A stretch of 46,110 nt of DNA from an uncultured Dorea sp. Its GTDB lineage: Bacteria > Bacillota > Clostridia > Lachnospirales > Lachnospiraceae. Every line of letters starts with the position of its first letter. The stretch's first letter is position 1. Positions 40,331 to 46,110 of the stretch are shown here, piece after piece. Under the pieces are notes generated by a model. The model did not search any database. It saw only the letters and a list, made by a program, of their open reading frames with translations, and had not been told where the DNA came from. Location: assembly GCA_910587575.1 (NCBI GenBank), contig CAJULU010000034.1:1-46110 (forward strand), in the 5' to 3' direction. The position numbers were made by a program, and so were the translations under genes.

Positions 40331-41005
40331 ATGGAGATTCAGGTAAAAGACATTTCAAAAATTTACGGAACGAAGGAAAGCCAGGTGGCTGCCATTGACC
40401 ATGCCTCAATGAACATATGCGAGGGTGACTTTATTTCCATCATGGGTCCGTCCGGCAGCGGAAAAAGTACGCTGCTGCATATCATCAGCGGGCTGGACCG
40501 GCCGACCGCAGGCAGTGTGTTTTATGGAAATAGGGATATTCACAATGGAAAGGACCGGGAATTATCGGCGTTCCGGCGTCGGAAAATCGGGTTTATTTTT
40601 CAGCAGTTTAATCTGCTTCCGGTTCTGACGGCCCGTGAAAACATTATGATGCCCTTGCTTTTAGACAAAAAGAAAGTGGATGACGATTACCTTCAGGAAC
40701 TGGCGGATTTCCTGGGGCTTAAAAACCGTCTTTCCCATCTGCCTCATGAACTTTCGGGCGGACAGCAGCAAAGAGTGGCAATCGCAAGGGCGTTGATTGC
40801 GAAGCCGGACATTATTTTTGCCGATGAACCCACGGGAAACCTTGACAGCAGAAGCGGCAGCGAGGTCATGAAAATGCTCTGCAGTATACGGGAAAAAATG
40901 AACAAGACGCTGGTTGTCATTACCCATGATCCCCGTATTGCAGAACTGGCAGACCGTCGTTTTACCATCATTGACGGAGAACTTTCGGAGGTGAACGCTT
41001 TATGA
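40331..41005 (+). CDS. ABC transporter ATP-binding protein (MacB/LolD-type), second module
   Basis: The 224 residues have Walker A GPSGSGKST (39-47), Q-loop FIFQQFNLLPVL, signature LSGGQQQR, Walker B IIFADEPTGNLD and H-loop VVITHDPRIA, all intact. It is a paralogue of the first module's ATPase. AAGGAGAG at 40317-40324 supports the ATG at 40331. Its stop overlaps the permease start (ATGA), so the two proteins are made together. Confidence 0.95.
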   Translation: MEIQVKDISKIYGTKESQVAAIDHASMNICEGDFISIMGPSGSGKSTLLHIISGLDRPTAGSVFYGNRDIHNGKDRELSAFRRRKIGFIFQQFNLLPVLTARENIMMPLLLDKKKVDDDYLQELADFLGLKNRLSHLPHELSGGQQQRVAIARALIAKPDIIFADEPTGNLDSRSGSEVMKMLCSIREKMNKTLVVITHDPRIAELADRRFTIIDGELSEVNAL

Positions 41006-43482
41006 AATCCTATTTGTCCCTTGCTTTCAAAGAATTGAAAGCACAAAAACTAATGGCAGTCCTGATACTGACTGCTGTCATCCTTTCCAGTATGATGACC
41101 ACTGCAATCGGGCAGTCGCTTGGTATTCTGCAGACTATGAGAACAGAGCAGGCAGAATCATTGAACGGCAGCCGCTATGCGACTTTTCATCAGATTACGG
41201 AGGAACAGATGAGGCAGTTGACAGAGGATTCCAGGCTGAGCGGCGTGGGGAGTCTCATCAATATCGGGAACATCAAGCTTGGCAGCAGCAGCCTTACGCT
41301 GTTCCTGCGCGAATACTTAGGTCACGCATTAGACGCATATCCCTCCATTGGGAAAGTGAAGGAGGGGCGTCTTCCTGCTTCTCCCCTGGAAATCGCCGTT
41401 CCTGAAAATGCCCTGCCGTATCTTGGCGAAGAGATCCATGTGGGAGATGTGCTCTCACTGCAGGCAGAAGTATCCTTGATGGACGGCAGCAGGCCCGCTT
41501 ATCCCTACTCAGCCCGGTTTACTGTCTGCGGGATATTGGAAAGCAACTATCTCGGTTATTCGACAGGGACTCTGTCTGCTGTGGCAGGTGAGGGAACCGC
41601 TTGTTTGCTGTTACCAGAAGAGTTTCTGCTGTATTCCACTGATTTTAAAGTAAAAGATTCGTCACAGTTTCAGAAGATTGTGAGGGAACTGGCAGACAGT
41701 GTCGGGGTGGAAGAATCACAGATCCAATACAACTGGATTCTGTTAGATGCCCTTGGCATTGCTTATGACGAAGCAGGAACTTCTGATACAGATACTGGAT
41801 TTTCTTTTATGACATTTGCTTGCATCATCGTTGGGGTTCTTGTTCTGGCTGCGGCAGGACTAGTAATCTACAACATTTTGAAAATAACCATAACCAAACG
41901 CATCAAAGACTACGGTACTCTTCGTGCCATTGGAGGAACCCAGGGGCAGATCTACCGGCTGGTGTTACTTCAGCTGCTGATTTTATGCGGCATGGGGATT
42001 CCTGTTGGCCTGCTGGCCGGCTCTTTGTCGGCAAAGGGGATTCTGACGGCTGCAACCGGTGTCCTGAATCCGGATCTGTTTCTTGCGGACAACACTGCAG
42101 AACTGCATTCCATGATTGAGAACACCGATTCCGGCCATGGGATGATTTACCTGGCCGGCATAGGTGTAACCCTGCTCTTTGCCATGCTGGCGGCTTTTCC
42201 GGCTGCGTGGTATGCTTCCCGTGTTTCTCCGGCGGTTGCCATGTCGGGACGGCGCATTAGGATAAAAAGAAGGGTGCGCAGGATAAAAAACATCCGTAAT
42301 TTTGAAGCCTTTTATGCAAGGCTGAATCTAAAACGGGGACGGGGCAGAACGGTGATTACGATTCTTTCGTTAGTGATGAGTATTACTGTTTTTGTAGCTT
42401 TACAGAGTTTTACGGCAATTCTTGATACAAGCAGAGGGGTAAAGGATATGAATCCGGGAGACTATGCCGTTACGAATGAAACCGTTGGAATTGACCCGGA
42501 GAGTGTAGAGAAAATCCGCAGAAATGAACTGGTGGAAAATCTGGCAACGACAAAACTGTCCGTCTATTCGCAGGATGAAAACGGAACCCTTCCAGTGGAA
42601 CTTGATTTTGATCTGCAGTCATGGGAAGTATTCCAGATTGCGGGCATGGATGATATCCGCCTGGCTGCCCATGCAGAGGGGGTATCCGGACAGGATCTGG
42701 CAGATCTGGAATCCGGAGCAGCATGCCTGGTAAAAAATCCGATTCCCTTTGCATATGAAGGAAAGACGGTAGAAGCTACGGATTTTGCATACAATGATGT
42801 GATATCTGTAAATGGACGCAGGCTGCGCATTGCAGGCGTTACGGAAGCGGCGGTAACGATTAATAATGCCGGCTTTACAAACGGGGTGCAGATTACGGTA
42901 TGTGACGAAATGTATGATTTGCTGACAGGCAGGGACGGGTATTCGGAAGTCTTCCCCACATTAAAGCAAGGTGCGGACAATGAGCAGTTTGAGGAATTTC
43001 TGGATGACTGGTGCGAAGAGAATCCCGGCAGCCACTGGCTTTCCTATCAGCAGACTGCCGGGCAGCTGGAAGAAAGCTTCGGGCAGATTCGTCTGTTGTG
43101 CTGGGGGCTGATCTTATTGATCGGGTTCATCGGGATCTTAAATATTATCAATACGGTTTACAGCAATATCCATACCCGTATCTCCGAAATCGGCATGCAG
43201 CGCGGGATTGGCATGAGCGTGGGAAGTCTTTATAAGACCTTTTTGTGGGAGGGGGCTTACTATGGGATGGCCGCATCGGTTGTGGGAGGCGTACTGGGAT
43301 ATGTGTGTACCGTGTTCGTAAATGCTGCCATAACGGGCAGACTGCAGTTCGCTGAGGTTCCTTATGGGTCCATTATGGAAGCAGCGGCGGTTTCGGTTGC
43401 TGCCTGCCTGCTGGCAACAGCTGTTCCATTGCGGTCTATTGCGAAAATGAATATTGTGGAATCCATTGAAACGACAGAATAA
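41002..43482 (+). CDS. FtsX/MacB-type ABC permease, second module
   Basis: The 826 residues follow the same double-FtsX plan as the first module: a first membrane segment at about 17-37, an outer domain, three segments between about 258 and 400, another near 447-467, a second outer domain and three final segments (about 695-715, 750-775 and 790-812). The coupling regions ITKRIKDYGTLRAIGGTQGQI and IHTRISEIGMQRGIGMSVGSL appear once in each half. Overall similarity to the first permease seems limited outside these cores, so the two modules are probably old paralogues rather than a recent duplication. Substrate unknown. Confidence 0.92.
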   Translation: MKSYLSLAFKELKAQKLMAVLILTAVILSSMMTTAIGQSLGILQTMRTEQAESLNGSRYATFHQITEEQMRQLTEDSRLSGVGSLINIGNIKLGSSSLTLFLREYLGHALDAYPSIGKVKEGRLPASPLEIAVPENALPYLGEEIHVGDVLSLQAEVSLMDGSRPAYPYSARFTVCGILESNYLGYSTGTLSAVAGEGTACLLLPEEFLLYSTDFKVKDSSQFQKIVRELADSVGVEESQIQYNWILLDALGIAYDEAGTSDTDTGFSFMTFACIIVGVLVLAAAGLVIYNILKITITKRIKDYGTLRAIGGTQGQIYRLVLLQLLILCGMGIPVGLLAGSLSAKGILTAATGVLNPDLFLADNTAELHSMIENTDSGHGMIYLAGIGVTLLFAMLAAFPAAWYASRVSPAVAMSGRRIRIKRRVRRIKNIRNFEAFYARLNLKRGRGRTVITILSLVMSITVFVALQSFTAILDTSRGVKDMNPGDYAVTNETVGIDPESVEKIRRNELVENLATTKLSVYSQDENGTLPVELDFDLQSWEVFQIAGMDDIRLAAHAEGVSGQDLADLESGAACLVKNPIPFAYEGKTVEATDFAYNDVISVNGRRLRIAGVTEAAVTINNAGFTNGVQITVCDEMYDLLTGRDGYSEVFPTLKQGADNEQFEEFLDDWCEENPGSHWLSYQQTAGQLEESFGQIRLLCWGLILLIGFIGILNIINTVYSNIHTRISEIGMQRGIGMSVGSLYKTFLWEGAYYGMAASVVGGVLGYVCTVFVNAAITGRLQFAEVPYGSIMEAAAVSVAACLLATAVPLRSIAKMNIVESIETTE

Positions 43483-43537
43483 CTTGTGATTTGGGAAATA
43501 ATTTACTATAATGGGGAATAGTAAGGAGGAAGGGCAG

Positions 43538-44341
43538 ATGACAAGAGAAGAGCGGGTCAGGAGTCTGATACATTATCTGAAGAATGAGAGGGAAGGGTAT
43601 GAGGCGGTGCAGGAGCCGGTGGATGAGGCTGGGAAACGGCGGCTTCTGCGCAGCCTGATGAATGTGCGCTGGCCGGGGGAGGCGGCAGAGGATTTCGTGA
43701 AGATGCAGGATGAACTGCTGGCGGAAGAACTGGCGGAGAGAGGGACGGTAAGGATTGAGGATATTCCGGTGATACGGGATGTGTACCCATGTAAGGAAGT
43801 AAGGAATGCGGACCGGATTGCCCTGTGGCGGGGGGATATTACGCGAATTGCGGCAGATGCCATCGTGAATGCGGCCAACAGTCAGCTTCTGGGGTGCTTT
43901 GTGCCCTGCCATGGGTGTATTGATAATGCCATTCATTCGGCGGCGGGAATCCAGCTTCGCAATGAATGCGCAAAGATTATGGAAGAGCAGGGGCATGAAG
44001 AGCCGGCGGGGAAGGCGAAGATTACCAGAGGGTATAATCTTCCGGCCAGATATGTCCTGCACACGGTAGGGCCGGTTGTAGGCCGGCAGGTGACGGAGAG
44101 GCAGAAGGAAGAACTGAGATCCTGTTATCTCAGTTGCCTGAAGCTGGCAGAGAAGAAAGGACTTCAGTCGGTGGCGTTCTGCTGTATTTCTACCGGGGAG
44201 TTTCATTTTCCTAATAAACTGGCGGCACAGATTGCGGTAGATACTGTAGACCGTTATCTGTCGTCTTCGGCGGTGGAGCGGGTGGTGTTTAATGTGTTTA
44301 AGGAAGAGGATGAGAATATTTACAGGAAATTGTTTCAGTGA
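43538..44341 (+). CDS. Zinc-type macrodomain protein-ADP-ribose hydrolase
   Basis: The 267 residues have a helical N-terminal extension (1-80) and a macrodomain. Motifs are GDITRIAADAIVNAANSQLLGC (99-120), with the ADP-ribose-binding NAAN (111-114), then CFVPCHGCIDNAIHSAAG (120-137), whose Cys/His cluster (C120, C124, H125, C127) is typical of zinc-dependent macrodomains. CISTGEFHFPNKLAA near 221-235 is the phosphate-binding loop. Such enzymes remove ADP-ribose from proteins; in some Firmicutes and pathogens they sit with a sirtuin (SirTM) and a lipoylated carrier protein, none of which is here. The ATG at 43538 follows AAGGAGG by eight bases. Confidence 0.92.
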   Translation: MTREERVRSLIHYLKNEREGYEAVQEPVDEAGKRRLLRSLMNVRWPGEAAEDFVKMQDELLAEELAERGTVRIEDIPVIRDVYPCKEVRNADRIALWRGDITRIAADAIVNAANSQLLGCFVPCHGCIDNAIHSAAGIQLRNECAKIMEEQGHEEPAGKAKITRGYNLPARYVLHTVGPVVGRQVTERQKEELRSCYLSCLKLAEKKGLQSVAFCCISTGEFHFPNKLAAQIAVDTVDRYLSSSAVERVVFNVFKEEDENIYRKLFQ

Positions 44342-44441
44342 AGGTTATCATTATTAGGATCAAAATACAACACTCACAGGACTCGTCCTCTTGCTTTTTG
44401 TAAAAAGACAAAAATATACCATAAAAAGGCTAATTATTGAG

Positions 44442-44470
44442 TTGTAACTCTGTAAAAAAGTTGATAAAAT
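44442..44470 (+). promoter_or_regulatory. Candidate promoter and operator of the DUF4867 operon
   Basis: TTGTAA (44442-44447) and TAAAAT (44465-44470) are 17 bases apart. A short inverted repeat, GAGTT-GT-AACTC (44439-44450), overlaps the -35 and could be an operator. Confidence 0.45.
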
Positions 44471-44527
44471 GACATTAGTCAATGAATTGCAACGCAAAAA
44501 CAAGGGAATTCAAGGAGAGAACAGATT

Positions 44528-45145
44528 ATGGAGATTCAGAAGGTAACAGACGCCTCTTTCGGCGCCTACGGAAAAGTTCTGACCGGGTATGACTTTGCCA
44601 GACTGCTGGAAACGCTGAAGCAGCAGCCCTGTCCGATGGATGATGTGATCTATGTTCCGTCTGTGGAGGCACTGGAGGTGCTGCCCGTGGCGGAAGATCT
44701 GAAGAAGCGTGCCTATGGAGGCCTGCCCATTCAGATTGGATATTGCAATGGGAATAACAGGAAGCTCAATGCCGTGGAGTATCATCGTTCATCCGAGGTA
44801 GATATCGCAGAGAACGACCTGATTCTTCTGCTTGGCAGGCAGCAGGATATTGAGGCAGACCATACATACGATACGTCTAAGATTGAAGCGTTCCATCTGC
44901 CGGCGGGGATGGCGGTGGAATTATATGCCACAACCCTTCATTATGCGCCGTGCAGTGCAGGAGAAGATGGATTCCGGTGCGTCATCGTACTGCCAAAGGA
45001 TACGAACCTGGAACTTGACTTCGAGCCTTTGAAAGAGGGTGAAGACAAGCTGATGACAGCCAGAAACAAGTGGCTGATCGCACATGAGGATGCGAAGATT
45101 GCCGGGGCATTCTGCGGTCTGAAGGGTGAAAATATTTCGTTATAG
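44528..45145 (+). CDS. DUF4867 family protein, probable sugar-metabolism protein
   Basis: The 205 residues match DUF4867: start MEIQKVTDASFGAYGKVL, mid-segment IQIGYCNGNNRKLNAVEYHRSSEVDIAENDLILLLGRQQDI (about 78-118) and FHLPAGMAVELYATTLHYAPC (about 124-144). The alternating strands and the E-Y-H...E pattern suggest a cupin-like barrel of the kind seen in ureidoglycolate lyase or sugar isomerase helpers. AAGGAGAG precedes the ATG. It is followed 106 bases later by a fucose/arabinose-isomerase-like gene, which suggests handling of a ketose or aldose intermediate. The activity is not established. Confidence 0.85.
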   Translation: MEIQKVTDASFGAYGKVLTGYDFARLLETLKQQPCPMDDVIYVPSVEALEVLPVAEDLKKRAYGGLPIQIGYCNGNNRKLNAVEYHRSSEVDIAENDLILLLGRQQDIEADHTYDTSKIEAFHLPAGMAVELYATTLHYAPCSAGEDGFRCVIVLPKDTNLELDFEPLKEGEDKLMTARNKWLIAHEDAKIAGAFCGLKGENISL

Positions 45146-45155
45146 AATTTGGTGA

Positions 45156-45220
45156 TGATGCTCAAGGGCACACCGTAATGCATGCCCTTCGGGCGGGTGG
45201 ACTCCGTCCAGTAATAGTAA
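45156..45220 (+). other. Intergenic hairpins before the isomerase-like gene
   Basis: GCCC-TTC-GGGC at about 45183-45193 and a small GGAC-TCC-GTCC repeat at about 45200-45210 lie between the DUF4867 and isomerase-like genes. There is no T tract, so they may adjust the relative expression of the two genes rather than terminate transcription. Confidence 0.35.
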
Positions 45221-45251
45221 TGTATAAGATTATAAAAGGAGGAACAACACT

Positions 45252-46110
45252 ATGAACAACATGCCAGAATTGAAGATCGGGGTAGTAGCAGTCAGCCGTG
45301 ACTGTTTTCCGGAGAGCCTGTCTGTAACCAGAAGGGCGAACCTGATGAAAGCCTATACGGAGAAATACGGGCAGGAAGGCATCTATGAATGTCCGGTCTG
45401 CATCGTGGAGAGCGAGATCCATATGGTACAGGCATTAGAAGACATTAAGGCAGCAGGCTGCAATGCCCTGGTCGTATATCTTGGAAACTTCGGACCAGAG
45501 ATTTCCGAGACTCTGCTTGCAAAGCATTTTGAAGGACCGAAGATGTTTATCGCAGCGGCAGAGGAGCGGGGCGACAATCTGGTACAGGGACGCGGAGATG
45601 CATACTGCGGTATGCTCAATGCAAGCTACAATCTTCAGCTTCGTAATGTAAAGGCATATATCCCGGAATATCCGGTAGGAGACGCAGAGGAATGTGCAGA
45701 CATGATCCACGAGTTTGTCCCGATTGCAAAGGCAATTGTAGGACTGAATAATCTTAAGATCATCAGCTTCGGTCCAAGACCGCTGAACTTCCTTGCGTGT
45801 AATGCACCCATCAAGCAGCTGTATAATCTGGGTGTTGAGATTGAGGAGAACTCAGAGCTTGATTTGTTTGAGGCATTTAACAAACATGCGGGAGACGAGA
45901 GGATTCCGGCAATCGTAAAAGAGATGGAAGAGGAACTTGGCGCAGGCAATAAGAAGCCGGAGATCCTGGAGAAGCTTGCACAGTATGAACTGACACTGAA
46001 AGACTGGGTAAGGGATCACAAGGGATACCGCAAATACGTTGCCCTTGCCGGAAAATGCTGGCCTGCATTCCAGACCCAGTTCGGTTTTGTTCCCTGCTAT
46101 GTGAACAGCC
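45252..46110 (+). CDS. L-fucose/L-arabinose isomerase family protein, 5' part
   Basis: The first 286 residues are in the window and the gene runs past its right edge. The start MNNMPELKIGVVAVSRDCFP and the segments ALVVYLGNFGPE, FIAAAEERGDNLVQGRGDAYCGML and FGPRPLNFLACNAPIKQLYNLGVEIEENSELDLFEAF fit the N-terminal and substrate-binding domains of FucI/AraA-like isomerases. The metal-binding residues usually lie further right and cannot be checked. AAAGGAGG (45235-45242) supports the ATG. It forms a likely operon with the DUF4867 gene; the actual sugar is unknown. Confidence 0.88.
   Translation, partial: MNNMPELKIGVVAVSRDCFPESLSVTRRANLMKAYTEKYGQEGIYECPVCIVESEIHMVQALEDIKAAGCNALVVYLGNFGPEISETLLAKHFEGPKMFIAAAEERGDNLVQGRGDAYCGMLNASYNLQLRNVKAYIPEYPVGDAEECADMIHEFVPIAKAIVGLNNLKIISFGPRPLNFLACNAPIKQLYNLGVEIEENSELDLFEAFNKHAGDERIPAIVKEMEEELGAGNKKPEILEKLAQYELTLKDWVRDHKGYRKYVALAGKCWPAFQTQFGFVPCYVNS

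Noticed and set aside
44383..44416. CTTTTT-GT-AAAAAG repeat after the macrodomain gene as a terminator
   Set aside because: The stem has almost no GC pairs and no distinct T tract, so termination is not supported.

Overview
The window looks like chromosomal DNA of a spore-forming Clostridia member, most likely Lachnospiraceae-like. The evidence is a complete spoIIAA-spoIIAB-sigF block followed by spoVAA-spoVAE, a T-box-controlled valS, strong AGGAGG-type ribosome binding sites, many OmpR-type two-component systems, and gut-type sugar genes (GH42 beta-galactosidase, a fucose/arabinose isomerase-like protein). The species cannot be named from sequence reading alone. I saw no rRNA, tRNA, CRISPR array or recognisable insertion sequence.

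Layout. 1-3081 is an AT-richer accessory stretch: the tail of a DJ-1/PfpI protein, a small membrane protein, an O6-methylguanine-DNA methyltransferase (minus strand), a VOC/glyoxalase-like protein and a SEC-C protein whose reading frame is broken in a T run. 3102-13308 holds an AEC carrier, a Sel1-repeat protein, the T-box/valS unit, an LTA-synthase-like sulfatase, folC and a 44-residue gene overlapping folC. 13330-19555 holds a membrane-anchored TPR protein and then the forespore block: the SpoIIAA/SpoIIAB/SigF switch, a near-perfect sigma-G promoter, a 70-residue membrane protein and SpoVAA to SpoVAE, which move dipicolinic acid. A Na/Pi cotransporter with a PhoU tail follows.

21362-26502 is accessory: a small minus-strand gene carrying a plus-strand terminator, a Panacea (DUF4065) gene behind a LexA-type box with a shortened partner, an IbrA/IbrB-like pair (PAPS-reductase-family protein plus ParB-like protein), and a chemotaxis receptor. 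At 26746-30676 a GH42 beta-galactosidase is translationally coupled to a response regulator and histidine kinase. 30677-33310 contains an AAA-ATPase/PDDEXK_9 gene between decayed sequences.

33311-43482 holds two head-to-tail modules, each response regulator - histidine kinase - ABC ATPase - large FtsX/MacB-type permease. Each ABC operon has a direct repeat with 11-bp period just upstream of its -10 box: TTGTGA in the first module and TTGAG in the second. The second motif recurs in front of its own regulator gene, which suggests two separate, partly autoregulated envelope-stress or peptide-response circuits. The window ends with a zinc-type macrodomain hydrolase, a DUF4867 protein and a truncated fucose-isomerase-family gene.

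The items most worth following up are the LexA-box Panacea operon next to the IbrAB-like pair, the paired operator repeats of the tandem ABC modules, the beta-galactosidase/two-component coupling, and the frameshifted SEC-C gene.
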